Assembly: GCA_016297215.1 (NCBI GenBank)
Contig: JAEDGZ010000006.1
Coordinates: forward strand, 1-64,000
Reading direction: 5' to 3'
Source of the DNA: Paludibacteraceae bacterium
Lineage (GTDB): Bacteria > Bacteroidota > Bacteroidia > Bacteroidales > Paludibacteraceae
DNA length: 64,000 nucleotides
In this document: piece by piece, positions 16,092 through 24,420 of the stretch
How the letters are laid out: each line of letters starts with the position of its first letter
Position numbering within the stretch: position 1 is the stretch's first letter
Program-made: the position numbers and the translations under genes
The notes under the pieces: model-generated
What the model was told of the DNA's origin: nothing
Seen by the model: only the letters and a program-made list of their open reading frames with translations
The model's database searches: none

Positions 16092-16837
16092 TGTACAATC
16101 CTTTCTCGTTATCAGGTAAAACCATCTTAGTAACAGGTGCTTCTTCGGGCATTGGTCGTGCTACGGCTATTGAATGCTCGAAGATGGGGGCTGTATTGGT
16201 GCTGACCGGTCGCAATGAGGAACGACTGCAGGAGACACTCGCTTTGTTGGAGGGGCAAGGGCATGCCGTTTTGCCATGTGATTTGACAGAAGAGGAGGCT
16301 ATAAACCGTTTTGCCAAGGAACTTCCTATTCTCAATGGTGTAGTGTTGTGCGCAGGAATTAGCATGTTGCGACCCGTTGCTGCTATCAATGGAGAGGCTT
16401 TGCAAACGGTCTTCCGTACCAATTGTTTTGCACCTATGCTCCTCACTCGCTATCTGCTGAAGCACAAACGCATGGCAACAGGTGCCTCTATGGTATTTGT
16501 CGGGAGCATATCGGGTATCAGCAATGTAGCAACAGCACTCTCTACCTATGGAGCATCTAAGAGTGCGTTGATGTCTTTTGTGCGATATGCGGCATTGGAG
16601 TTGGCAGGTAAGAAAATACGATGCAATGCTGTCCTTCCTGGCAGAGTGGAGACCGCACTCCTGCAAAACCAAACATTGAATGAGGAAGAAGTGCAACAAG
16701 ATATTGCGAAATATCCTTTGAAACGTTATGCACAACCTCACGAAGTGGCGCAAGGCATTATATATCTGCTTTCCGATGCGGCTAATTGGGTAACGGGTAC
16801 AAGTTTAACGATTGACGGAGGACGGTCTTTGATATAA
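16091..16837 (+). CDS. Short-chain dehydrogenase/reductase (FabG-like) 1
   Basis: A 248-residue NAD(P)-dependent SDR. The cofactor motif TGASSGIG is at residues 15-22. LCAGIS replaces the usual NNAG, and YGASK carries the catalytic tyrosine and lysine. The C-terminus WVTGTSLTIDGGRS is typical of 3-oxoacyl reductases. It is coupled to ACP 1 by a one-base overlap and followed 8 bp later by a second SDR, so both probably act on ACP-bound beta-keto groups. An alternative role in sugar oxidoreduction cannot be excluded. Confidence 0.85.
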   Translation: MYNPFSLSGKTILVTGASSGIGRATAIECSKMGAVLVLTGRNEERLQETLALLEGQGHAVLPCDLTEEEAINRFAKELPILNGVVLCAGISMLRPVAAINGEALQTVFRTNCFAPMLLTRYLLKHKRMATGASMVFVGSISGISNVATALSTYGASKSALMSFVRYAALELAGKKIRCNAVLPGRVETALLQNQTLNEEEVQQDIAKYPLKRYAQPHEVAQGIIYLLSDAANWVTGTSLTIDGGRSLI

Positions 16838-16845
16838 TAATCAGC

Positions 16846-17574
16846 ATGGCACAATTATTAGAAAATAAAGTATGTATCATCACCGGTGCGGCGCAGGGTA
16901 TTGGCAGGCAGATTGCCGAGCAATTTGCGGCTGACGGGGCGGTCGTATATGCTTGCGATAGGCAGGCTTTCACAACGGATAATCCGCAAATCCATCCCAT
17001 TGAACTGGATATTACCGATGCTACTGCCGTGAAGACGGCACTGATGCAAATTTTCAAGGTAGAGGGGCATATTGATTGTCTCGTCAACAATGCCGGAATC
17101 GTGTACAATCGCAAGATTGGTATGATTATGCGTGAAGAAACCGAGCGCATGTTTTTGGTGAATGTGATTGCCGTATTGGAGTTAATACAAATGGTAAGTC
17201 GCCTGATGGCGCGTTGTGGCGGTGGTAGCATTGTCAATATAGCATCGGTTACCGCTGTTTTAGGCTCTCCGGGGCAGGTGGCATATTCGGCTACGAAAGG
17301 GGCAGTCATCTCCCTGACGAAGTCTGCTGCCAAGGAACTGGCGCCGCAGGGCATTCGTGTCAACGCCGTAGCACCCGGGATTGTCAAAACAGAACGATTC
17401 GCAGAACTATACGAAGCCAACGGGGAGAAAATAGATGAGCGCATACATCGTATTGCCTTAGGTCGGCTTGGTACCCCTGAGGACATAGCCTATGCTTGTG
17501 CGTTCTTAGCCTCAGATAGAGCAGCATATATATCCGGACAAATCTTAGGCGTGGACGGATGTGCCTCTATATAA
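16846..17574 (+). CDS. Short-chain dehydrogenase/reductase (FabG-like) 2
   Basis: A 242-residue SDR with all classical motifs: TGAAQGIG (cofactor), NNAGI (core), the catalytic serine in NIASV, YSATK, and a FabG-like PGIVKTE. It is closer to canonical FabG than its upstream neighbour. The locus therefore holds two reductases with one KAS III and two ACPs. This arrangement could give two reductions (for example of a beta-keto group and of a second keto group), or one could act on a sugar. Assignment to acyl reduction comes from context. Confidence 0.85.
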   Translation: MAQLLENKVCIITGAAQGIGRQIAEQFAADGAVVYACDRQAFTTDNPQIHPIELDITDATAVKTALMQIFKVEGHIDCLVNNAGIVYNRKIGMIMREETERMFLVNVIAVLELIQMVSRLMARCGGGSIVNIASVTAVLGSPGQVAYSATKGAVISLTKSAAKELAPQGIRVNAVAPGIVKTERFAELYEANGEKIDERIHRIALGRLGTPEDIAYACAFLASDRAAYISGQILGVDGCASI

Positions 17575-17604
17575 GGCACAAGTGCACAAAGTCTAATAAT
17601 TATT

Positions 17605-17661
17605 GGGTACGAAGGCATCCCTGCCTGCTAATTGTTAAATAGTAAATTGTCAAATTGTCAA
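17605..17661. repeat. Degenerate family A palindrome plus AT-rich repeat in the glycan locus
   Basis: Bases 17605-17628 read, on the minus strand, like a decayed GCAGGCGGGGACGCCTGCGC element. Bases 17637-17661 are identical over 25 bp to a stretch inside ispE (1612-1636). They fill the only gap near 100 bp in the acyl module, between SDR 2 and the ligase. Confidence 0.7.
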
Positions 17662-17671
17662 ATTAAATAGG

Positions 17672-19072
17672 GTGTTATTAGGTTTAGAACATATTGACCC
17701 ATCTCGCATTGCCGCTATTGATTCGGAAGGCGGCGTATTGCATTACCAAGTTATTTCTGACTTGTCTGTTCGTCTGCGAGAACGAATAATGGAGCGTGCA
17801 TTGTGTTTCCTGCTCGTGGAGAACAATGTGGGTGGTATTGCATGGGTGATGAGCATGTTAGCAGGGCGTAAATTGGTGCCGTTAGTGTTGAATGTGAAGA
17901 CCGAAGAAACTCTTTTGCACCAACTGCTGGATACCTACCAACCGGCATATATATGTGCTCCCGATGGGGTTGCTGTTCATCAGGCAACTGCTTGTGAGAA
18001 TGCGTGGGGATATACCTTGTATGAAACGGGAAAACCGTTGTGCGCATTACATCCCGACTTAAGCCATCTCTTGCCAACATCCGGCAGCACAGGTAGCCCT
18101 AAGTTGGTGCGCCATATGTACAGCAATATCGAAGCCGCAGGACTGAATATATCCACTTTCTTTGAATTGAAAGCCGCTGACCGTCCGTTAATGGTCTTAC
18201 CGTTGTATTATACGATGGGGCTTTCTATGGTTTTCAGTCATCTCCGAGTGGGAGCAACCATACTCATTACAGGGCGAAATATGACCGACCCTGTATTTTG
18301 GAAGTTCTTAAAGGAACAGCGTGCCTCTTCGTTCACGGGGGTCCCGTATAGTTTCCAGATTCTCAACCTAATGCGTTTCTTCCGCATGGATTTGCCGGAC
18401 TTAGAGTTACTCACGCAGGGAGGTGGAAAGATGCCCACTGACCTTAATGAGAAGTTCGTTTCCTATTGTATGGAGCATGGTAAACGATGGATTGCTACGT
18501 ATGGACAGTCGGAGTGTACGGCACGCATGGCATATCTGCCGGCGAAATGGGCAAAGGACAAAATGGGTAGTATCGGTATAGCAGTCCCTAATGGGGAATT
18601 ATCCTTGCAAGATGAGAATGGACAGCCTGTTACAACACCCCATACCGAAGGGGAGATGTGCTATCGTGGAAGGAATGTAACGATGGGTTATGCACGTCAG
18701 CAGTCTGACTTATCCCTTGGAGATGAACGACACGGGTTCATCCGAACGGGAGACCTCGCCTATTTCGACGAAGATGGATGTTATTACATTGTTGGGCGCA
18801 TGGGGCGTTTCCTCAAACTGTTTGGTATGCGAGTCGGATTGGACGAATGCGAGCAGATTATCCAGTCTGAGTGTGGGGCAGAGTGCGCCTGCGTAGGGAC
18901 GGATGAGAAAATGATTGTTTATATCGTCAACGAGAACTTGCAGGACAAAGTAAAAGAGATTCTGGTCAACAAGACGCATATAGTGGCAACTTCTTTTGTC
19001 ATTAGGATTATTCCCGAGATTCCGAAGAATGAAGCCGGAAAGAAATTGTATAGCAAACTAAATAATCAATAA
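17672..19072 (+). CDS. Acyl-adenylating ligase (AMP-dependent synthetase)
   Basis: A 466-residue member of the ANL superfamily, which activates a carboxylic acid with ATP and transfers it to a thiol. The phosphate-binding loop LPTSGSTGSPKLV, the A5-like ATYGQSE, the aspartate motif RTGDLAYFDEDG and the C-terminal lysine in NEAGKKLY are all present. It is somewhat short of typical acyl-CoA ligases because the N-terminus is reduced. The start is the GTG at 17672, after an AT-rich repeat. Its position next to ACP 2 suggests that it loads a starter acid directly onto that carrier (inference). Confidence 0.85.
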   Translation: MLLGLEHIDPSRIAAIDSEGGVLHYQVISDLSVRLRERIMERALCFLLVENNVGGIAWVMSMLAGRKLVPLVLNVKTEETLLHQLLDTYQPAYICAPDGVAVHQATACENAWGYTLYETGKPLCALHPDLSHLLPTSGSTGSPKLVRHMYSNIEAAGLNISTFFELKAADRPLMVLPLYYTMGLSMVFSHLRVGATILITGRNMTDPVFWKFLKEQRASSFTGVPYSFQILNLMRFFRMDLPDLELLTQGGGKMPTDLNEKFVSYCMEHGKRWIATYGQSECTARMAYLPAKWAKDKMGSIGIAVPNGELSLQDENGQPVTTPHTEGEMCYRGRNVTMGYARQQSDLSLGDERHGFIRTGDLAYFDEDGCYYIVGRMGRFLKLFGMRVGLDECEQIIQSECGAECACVGTDEKMIVYIVNENLQDKVKEILVNKTHIVATSFVIRIIPEIPKNEAGKKLYSKLNNQ

Positions 19073-19078
19073 AAGGAT

Positions 19079-19318
19079 ATGACTAACTTAGAAAAGTATA
19101 ATGCCATTTTTCAGGAAGTGTTTGGCGCAAGTGTTAATCAGTTAGGAGATAATTACTCCAAAGAAACGGTAAGCGAGTGGGATTCTGTGCACCAACTGAA
19201 TGTGATTGCACTTATGGAAGAAAACTTCGACCTTATGCTCGACCCCGAAGACATTATGGCATGCACAAGTTATAATGCCGGTAAGGATATTCTTGTTAAG
19301 AATGGAATAGAACTATAA
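19079..19318 (+). CDS. Acyl carrier protein 2 of the glycan locus
   Basis: A 79-residue carrier protein. The phosphopantetheine serine is S36 in EWDSVHQLNVI, a DSV variant of the usual DSL. The following helix ALMEENFDLMLDPEDI is typical of ACPs. It sits 6 bp after the ligase and 3 bp before the KAS III, the tightest spacing in the locus, so it is probably the carrier those enzymes share. It differs enough from ACP 1 that the two are likely to have separate partners. Confidence 0.82.
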   Translation: MTNLEKYNAIFQEVFGASVNQLGDNYSKETVSEWDSVHQLNVIALMEENFDLMLDPEDIMACTSYNAGKDILVKNGIEL

Positions 19319-19321
19319 ACT

Positions 19322-20386
19322 ATGGCACGTTGGACTATTAAAAATGTACGGTTCGCCGGTGTGAGTGCTTGTATGCCCAAGCACGTAGTGAAAACGACCG
19401 ACCTCCCTCTTTTTAGCGAGGAGGAAGCGGCTGTCTTTGACAATACCGTTGGTATCAAAGAGCGTCGCCTTGGTCCTGATTCCCTATGTGCATCCGATAT
19501 GTGCCAAGCCGCGGCTGAGAAACTATTGGAGGAATTAGGCTGGGATAAAAGTAGTATAGATATGCTGGTCTTTGAATCAGTTACAGCCGATTTTCATCCT
19601 ACGCCCCCCACGTCCTGTGTCCTGCAAGATCGTTTAGGGCTTTCTACCGATTGCTTCTGCATAGACCTGCCTATGGGTTGTTGTGGCACGATGTATGCCA
19701 TCAATGTGGCGGGAAATATGCTCTCTGCCGGCAATATCAAGCGGGCGTTGCTTTTGGTAGGTGATACAGCCCTCCGAATGGGCTCAATGCAAGACAAGAG
19801 CCGTATCCCGTTGTTTGGAGACTGTGGTACGGCAATGGCTTTGGAGTACGACACCACAGCAGAAGATATTGTCATAGATTTCCATACCTTAGGTAGCGGC
19901 TACAAGGCGTTGATGACACCTCATGGCGGTTTCCGCCATCCTATTACGCCCGACTCTTTCTTGCAAGAGGATTTTGGTAATGGTATTGTACGTGCACCAA
20001 AAGATACTTTGATAGATGGTATGGCAGTGCTTACGTTTGCTATTTCTCGTCCGCCTAAGTCAATCCAGCAATTGATTGATGACTACCATATTGATGTGAA
20101 TACGGATATTGATTATTTCTTGATTCACCAAGCCAATAAGTTGATTGTGGATAGGGTGGTGAAGAAACTCCATTTACCGGTCGAGAAAGTGCCTTATGAT
20201 TTGGAAGAGTTTGGCAATCTTGGTGGAGCCAGCATACCATCGCTCATGGTAACACGTATTGCCGAAGCACTTCGTTCGAATACCCCCACGAAGATGCTCT
20301 GTTCTTCATTTGGTCTCGGCTTAAGTTGGGGCACCATGCTCCTTACTGCCAACAACATCATTGTACCGGAATTAATCGAGATATGA
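19322..20386 (+). CDS. 3-oxoacyl-ACP synthase III (FabH-like)
   Basis: A 354-residue condensing enzyme of the KAS III type. Aligning IDLPMGCCGTMYAI with the FabH active site puts the nucleophile at C120. The histidine is in FLIHQAN and the asparagine in FGNLGGASIPS, so the Cys-His-Asn triad is complete. It would join a starter acyl group to malonyl-ACP. The sequence around the cysteine (CCG instead of C-A/S-G-F) departs from housekeeping FabH and suggests a different starter. It lies inside a glycan locus, and its stop overlaps the next start (ATGA), so the two are coupled. Confidence 0.88.
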   Translation: MARWTIKNVRFAGVSACMPKHVVKTTDLPLFSEEEAAVFDNTVGIKERRLGPDSLCASDMCQAAAEKLLEELGWDKSSIDMLVFESVTADFHPTPPTSCVLQDRLGLSTDCFCIDLPMGCCGTMYAINVAGNMLSAGNIKRALLLVGDTALRMGSMQDKSRIPLFGDCGTAMALEYDTTAEDIVIDFHTLGSGYKALMTPHGGFRHPITPDSFLQEDFGNGIVRAPKDTLIDGMAVLTFAISRPPKSIQQLIDDYHIDVNTDIDYFLIHQANKLIVDRVVKKLHLPVEKVPYDLEEFGNLGGASIPSLMVTRIAEALRSNTPTKMLCSSFGLGLSWGTMLLTANNIIVPELIEI

Positions 20387-20811
20387 GTATGAATAAATTA
20401 CGCTCAAAGTTGTGGAATCTTTTATCAAATCTATATCCTGCCTATTTGCGAATAGTGTACAAAATACCGTTGGGGGGGGGTGTTCGAATAGCGCAAAAGG
20501 CGCATTTAGATAAAAGCATCAACCCAAAAGGTGTCCACATTGGAGATAGAACATGGATACTGAATGGGGCTTTTATTATGGCTCACGACCATTGTCGTAG
20601 TTTGTGTATAGACACCTATATCGGGCGAGATTGTGTGATTGGCGTAAACGCAATAGTCATGCCTGGTGTCAAGATAGGTGATGAGGTGGTGATTGGAAGT
20701 GGTTCTGTGGTAACAAAAGATGTGCCGAGTCATAGTATTGCGGTGGGTAATCCTGCGAAAGTGATTAAAACGAATGTTTCTGTATATAACGGAAAAATTC
20801 TAAACAAATAA
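20383..20811 (+). CDS. Hexapeptide-repeat acyltransferase with an internal G8 tract
   Basis: A 142-residue left-handed beta-helix acyltransferase (maltose/galactoside acetyltransferase type). GVHIGDRTWILNGAFI, the catalytic-type histidine in MAHDHCRS, and the coils IGRDCVIGVNAIVMPGVKIGDEVVIGSGSVVTKDVP show the repeats. The start is the ATG at 20383, which overlaps the KAS III stop by ATGA. A run of eight G at 20472-20479 (LGGGV) is a plausible slippage site: gain or loss of one base would shift the frame after about 30 residues. It may add an O-acyl group to a glycan, or transfer the acyl chain made by this locus. Confidence 0.82.
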   Translation: MSMNKLRSKLWNLLSNLYPAYLRIVYKIPLGGGVRIAQKAHLDKSINPKGVHIGDRTWILNGAFIMAHDHCRSLCIDTYIGRDCVIGVNAIVMPGVKIGDEVVIGSGSVVTKDVPSHSIAVGNPAKVIKTNVSVYNGKILNK

Positions 20812-20817
20812 GCTTTT

Positions 20818-21426
20818 ATGTATGCACATTTCTTGAAACGCTTTTTTGATTTTTGTATCTCATTGGTGGCAATCATTGTGCTTAGTCCGATATTGCTTAT
20901 CGTTACGATATGGTTGCATTTTGCGAATAAAGGTGCGGGGGCATTTTTTACGCAAGAACGACCGGGGAAAGATGCAAAGATATTCCGTGTCATCAAGTTC
21001 AAGACCATGACAGATGAACGCGATGCAGATGGAAACTTGTTGCCCGATGTGCAACGGCTGACGAGAGTGGGCAAGGTGGTACGTTCTTTGTCTTTGGATG
21101 AGTTGCCGCAGTTGTTCAATGTGCTGAAAGGGGATATGGCACTTATCGGTCCGAGACCCTTGCTCGTCAAGTATCTTCCCCTATATACAAAAGAACAGAT
21201 GCGTCGTCATGAAGTGCGCCCGGGTATCACAGGATGGGCACAAGTGAATGGACGCAATGCCATTACGCATACCAAGAAGTTTGAGTACGATGTGTGGTAT
21301 GTGGACCACTTGTCTTTTGTATTAGATGTGAAGATATTATGGATGACAACAGTGAATGTCCTCCGTAGAAAAGACATCTCCGCCGTTGGCGAAGCCACCG
21401 CCCCCACATTCAACGGGCATAACTAA
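20818..21426 (+). CDS. PglC-type undecaprenyl-phosphate phosphosugar transferase
   Basis: A 202-residue monotopic initiating transferase, the small form without extra N-terminal helices. A re-entrant membrane segment spans residues 8-33 (FFDFCISLVAIIVLSPILL). The motifs FTQERPGKDAKIFRVIKFKTM, SLDELPQLFNVLKGDMALIGPRPLL and RPGITGWAQVNGRN carry the catalytic Asp-Glu pair and phosphate-binding arginines. It moves a phospho-amino sugar from UDP to undecaprenyl phosphate, starting glycan assembly. With the DegT and PglD-like enzymes beside it, a bacillosamine-like first sugar is the simplest reading. Confidence 0.9.
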   Translation: MYAHFLKRFFDFCISLVAIIVLSPILLIVTIWLHFANKGAGAFFTQERPGKDAKIFRVIKFKTMTDERDADGNLLPDVQRLTRVGKVVRSLSLDELPQLFNVLKGDMALIGPRPLLVKYLPLYTKEQMRRHEVRPGITGWAQVNGRNAITHTKKFEYDVWYVDHLSFVLDVKILWMTTVNVLRRKDISAVGEATAPTFNGHN

Positions 21427-21459
21427 GGAAAGATAGTAGACGAATAATACAATATCAAT

Positions 21460-22764
21460 ATGACTGATAGAAAGATGATATATCTCTGTCTAGCGCATAT
21501 GTCGGATGAGGGATGGGAACAGAAGTATGTCAAAGAGGCATTCGATACCAACTGGGTGGTACCCCTTGGACCTAACGTGTATGGGTTTGAGGAAGACTTG
21601 AAAGCGTTTGTCAATCAGAGGGTTGCTTCGTTGGCAAGCGGTGATATGCCAACCTTGTCGCCGCTCAACAAAGAGGTGGTAGCGCTCTCTGCCGGTACGG
21701 CGGCGGTACATTTGGGCTTGCTCGCTTGCGGAGTAGGGCAGGGTGATGAGGTGTGTGTGCAGTCGTTCACGTTCTGCGCATCGTCCCATCCAATCACCTA
21801 CCTCGGGGCGACGCCCGTCTTCATCGACTCCGAGCCCACGACGTGGAACATGGATCCCGACCTGTTGGAGAAAGCGATTCTCGACCGCAAGGAGAAGACC
21901 GGCAAATACCCCAAAGCCATTGTCCCCGTTGCGCTCTATGGCATGCCCTACAACTGCGACCGAATCATGGCGATTGCCAACAAATACGGCATTCCCGTAC
22001 TGGAAGACGCGGCGGAGGGCTTCGGCTCGCGCTACAAAGGGCAAGTGCTCGGCACCTTCGGACGCTATGGTGTGCTGTCCTTCAACGGCAACAAGATGAT
22101 TACCACCTCCGGCGGCGGCGCCTTGGTGTGCGATAATGCCGAGTTGAAGAACAAAATCCTTTGGTATGCTACCCAAGCCCGCGAGGCGTATCCCTACTAT
22201 CAGCACGAGGCTATAGGCTACAACTACCGCATGTCGAATATCTGCGCCGGCATCGGTCGCGGGCAGATGAAGATAGTGAATGACCACATTGCCCACCATA
22301 AGCATGTACAGAAGATGTATGAGGATCTGCTCCGCGATGTAGAAGGCGTTACGGTGCATAGTGCGCCTTCGCCGGACTACGATTCCAACTACTGGCTCTG
22401 CACCATCTGTCTTGACCCCGCCTTGCGCATACAGGGGCAGGAGAATGCCTACAAAGAGGTGATTACCTCCGCTGTGGGCGGAGCTGCCGGTGTGATTCGC
22501 GCGGTGGACAGTGCGACAACCGACTGCCAACCGAACGACAATGTGGAGGCGTTGCGGCTCTTTATGTTGGACAAGAAGGTGGAAGCCCGCCCTGTGTGGA
22601 AACCCATGCACAAGCAGCCTGTCTATCGCAATGCCCCCGCGTATGTGAACGGCGTGAGCGAGAGTATCTTCAAGGTAGGCATGTGCCTCCCCGCAGGTCC
22701 ATACGTCTCCGACGATGATGTCCGTTATATCGTTCAGTGTATAAAGGAAGCAATAATTCGATAA
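21460..22764 (+). CDS. DegT/DnrJ/EryC1 aminotransferase for nucleotide sugars
   Basis: A 434-residue PLP enzyme that aminates a 4-keto (or 3-keto) UDP-sugar, as PglE does. The lysine that binds PLP is K212 in LSFNGNKMITTSGGG. LEDAAEGFGSRYKG holds the cofactor-contacting aspartate. The N-terminal IYLCLAHMS...VPLGPNV is typical of the Bacteroidetes branch found next to PglC-like genes. The partner 4,6-dehydratase (PglF-like) is not in the window. It is the last gene of the locus and is followed 16 bp later by a strong terminator. Confidence 0.9.
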   Translation: MTDRKMIYLCLAHMSDEGWEQKYVKEAFDTNWVVPLGPNVYGFEEDLKAFVNQRVASLASGDMPTLSPLNKEVVALSAGTAAVHLGLLACGVGQGDEVCVQSFTFCASSHPITYLGATPVFIDSEPTTWNMDPDLLEKAILDRKEKTGKYPKAIVPVALYGMPYNCDRIMAIANKYGIPVLEDAAEGFGSRYKGQVLGTFGRYGVLSFNGNKMITTSGGGALVCDNAELKNKILWYATQAREAYPYYQHEAIGYNYRMSNICAGIGRGQMKIVNDHIAHHKHVQKMYEDLLRDVEGVTVHSAPSPDYDSNYWLCTICLDPALRIQGQENAYKEVITSAVGGAAGVIRAVDSATTDCQPNDNVEALRLFMLDKKVEARPVWKPMHKQPVYRNAPAYVNGVSESIFKVGMCLPAGPYVSDDDVRYIVQCIKEAIIR

Positions 22765-22780
22765 TTACACCTTGATTTAT

Positions 22781-22815
22781 AAAAAAGAACTGCCGTGGTC
22801 CAGCAGTTCTTTTTT
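22781..22815. terminator. Bidirectional terminator at end of the glycan locus
   Basis: AAAAAAGAACTGC / GCAGTTCTTTTTT around a 9-nt loop. It serves the plus-strand locus and the convergent RecD-like gene. Confidence 0.9.
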
Positions 22816-22851
22816 CTTGCATTATTGAATGTGGAAGTACGCTTTTGGGGG

Positions 22852-24294
22852 TTATTGCAATATGTATAGCATCTCGGTGGCGCGGGTGACGGCTGTATAA
22901 AGCCAGCGGAGATATTCTTGCTGCTGCATCGGGTGTCCATGTTCTGCGTTGGTAGCGTTTGTTGACAAAGGTAGGTCAAGAAAAACCCGTTTCCATTGCC
23001 CGCCTTGCGCCTTATGACAAGTTACGGCATAGGCGAAACGCACTTGCAGTGCATTGTAGTAGGGCGATTCGAAAATCTTTTTCGTCATCTCCTTGCGGTT
23101 GCGCATCTCGGGATAGTCTTCGGCGATGCGGGAGAAGAGTTGCTTTTGCAGTGCCGCGGTGTCGGCGGGAGAATCCGCTAATAGGCTGTCAATCCACAGC
23201 ATACAGTCAATTTCAAAATCGTAGTCCATTGCCCGCAATGATGCATCGACAAAGCGGAAACCATACATCACTCGCTCGTTGCGCAGGCGTACTACTTCAA
23301 ACATATCACCATTGGCGATGAAAGGCAGGTTATCGTAGTCTTGTGTCCAGAAATAGTTGTTTTTGCTTACCATTAGTCGGTCGCCGGCAGATAGTTCGTC
23401 TTCTTTCCAAAGTATGCGTGCGCGCACCCCTTGGTTGAAGAGGTTGGTGCGCTTGTTGCTGCGCGTGATGATAAGCGTCTCCTCTTCGCCTACCTCGCGA
23501 TAGGCTTGCTCCAAAGTTTCCATAAACTCATCGCTCGACAGTGGCTGTACATCGGGGGCGGGGGGGGGGAAGGGAATGTCGGAGTCGTGTGTGGGGAAGT
23601 ACGCTTTTTCAGCAGGCGGGGACGCCTGCGCACCCGGTAGTTGCTCTCGTATGTGTGTGGCGTTGGCTAAGATGCCGGAATCTAAGGCTTGGCGGGCTAC
23701 CTGCGTGAGTGAGAAATCCGACACGTCCAGTCCGTATCCGCGCAAGCGGTCTGCGTCCAAAGCCGGACTATTGAGGCTTCCCACCGGCGGCAACTGTGCG
23801 TCATCGCCCAACAAAAGTAGTGAGCAACCCTCGCCCGAATAGACGTATTTGATGAGGTCGTCCAGCAGGCTTCCGCTACCGAAGACACCGTTGTCGCGCG
23901 TGGCGGAGAGCATGGATGCCTCATCCACGATAAAAAGCGTCTGTTTGTGGCGGTTGTCGGCAAGCGAGAAGGCTTCTACGCCCAACTGCTGTTGGCGATA
24001 GATACATTTGTGTATCGTGAAAGCCGGTTTGCCGGAATAGCGTGCCAGCACTTTCGCTGCTCTACCTGTGGGAGCGAGCAGTACGCAAGGCTGACGCAAG
24101 CCCTCCAGCGCCCGCACTAGCGCACTCACCACGCTGGTCTTGCCGGTGCCCGCATAGCCTTTGAGCAGAAAGCATTTTTCGCGGCAAGGCGACACCAAGA
24201 AAGCCCCCAACAACCGAAACAGCCCCTCTTTCTCCTCATTGGGTACGAACGGCAACTCGGCACGGATACGCTGTATGATAAAGTCCTCTAACAT
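22852..24294 (-). CDS. RecD-like superfamily 1 DNA helicase
   Basis: A 480-residue ATP-dependent helicase of the RecD/AAA_30 type with a UvrD C-terminal-2 domain. Walker A is LKGYAGTGKTSVVSAL (about residue 45). LLAPTGRAAKV, FIVDEASML (Walker B) and LLGDDAQLPPV follow. The C-terminal VTCHKAQGGQWKRVFLD and YTAVTRATEML are motifs V-VI. It has no RecB or RecC neighbour, so it is the free-standing Bacteroidetes form. A proline-rich insert of about 30 residues (PGAQASPPAEKA through FPPPAPDV) is encoded by a dispersed palindrome and a G10 run. Its promoter lies beyond the SRP RNA at 24550-24581. Confidence 0.9.
   Translation of the reverse strand: MLEDFIIQRIRAELPFVPNEEKEGLFRLLGAFLVSPCREKCFLLKGYAGTGKTSVVSALVRALEGLRQPCVLLAPTGRAAKVLARYSGKPAFTIHKCIYRQQQLGVEAFSLADNRHKQTLFIVDEASMLSATRDNGVFGSGSLLDDLIKYVYSGEGCSLLLLGDDAQLPPVGSLNSPALDADRLRGYGLDVSDFSLTQVARQALDSGILANATHIREQLPGAQASPPAEKAYFPTHDSDIPFPPPAPDVQPLSSDEFMETLEQAYREVGEEETLIITRSNKRTNLFNQGVRARILWKEDELSAGDRLMVSKNNYFWTQDYDNLPFIANGDMFEVVRLRNERVMYGFRFVDASLRAMDYDFEIDCMLWIDSLLADSPADTAALQKQLFSRIAEDYPEMRNRKEMTKKIFESPYYNALQVRFAYAVTCHKAQGGQWKRVFLDLPLSTNATNAEHGHPMQQQEYLRWLYTAVTRATEMLYILQ
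23560..23636. repeat. G10 tract and family A palindrome inside the RecD-like gene
   Basis: Ten G (23560-23569) encode three prolines on the minus strand. Bases 23612-23636 (GCAGGCGGGGACGCCTGC plus GCACCCG) are a copy of the dispersed element seen at 31209, 33831 and 3300. They are translated in frame as part of GAQASPPA. Confidence 0.85.
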
Positions 24295-24377
24295 GCAATG
24301 AATATATTTTTCGCACTTCGTAAATCGTAAATTATACTTCGTAAATGCTAATTTATGTTCACTTTTTTCTCGATTTA

Positions 24378-24409
24378 TTTGGTCATGTCAAAAAAAAGCA
24401 GTACCTTTG
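24378..24409 (+). promoter_or_regulatory. Promoter of the SRP RNA
   Basis: TTTG (24378-24381), a 20-nt spacer ending AAAAAAAGCAG, and TACCTTTG (24402-24409). The RNA begins 11 nt after the -7 box. Confidence 0.85.
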
Positions 24410-24420
24410 CGCTCAATTTA

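Noticed and set aside
20383..20811. Acyltransferase called as a frameshifted pseudogene because of the G8 tract
   Set aside because: The frame is open and the hexapeptide repeats are continuous after the tract, so the present allele is intact.
12857..22764. Polyketide or fatty-acid secondary-metabolite cluster independent of glycans
   Set aside because: The KAS III, ACP and SDR genes are flanked on both sides, without breaks, by glycosyltransferase, phosphosugar transferase and sugar aminotransferase genes, so a glycan role is more likely.
23612..23636. Hairpin read as a terminator within the RecD-like gene
   Set aside because: No T-run follows on the minus strand; it is a copy of the dispersed palindrome in frame with the protein.
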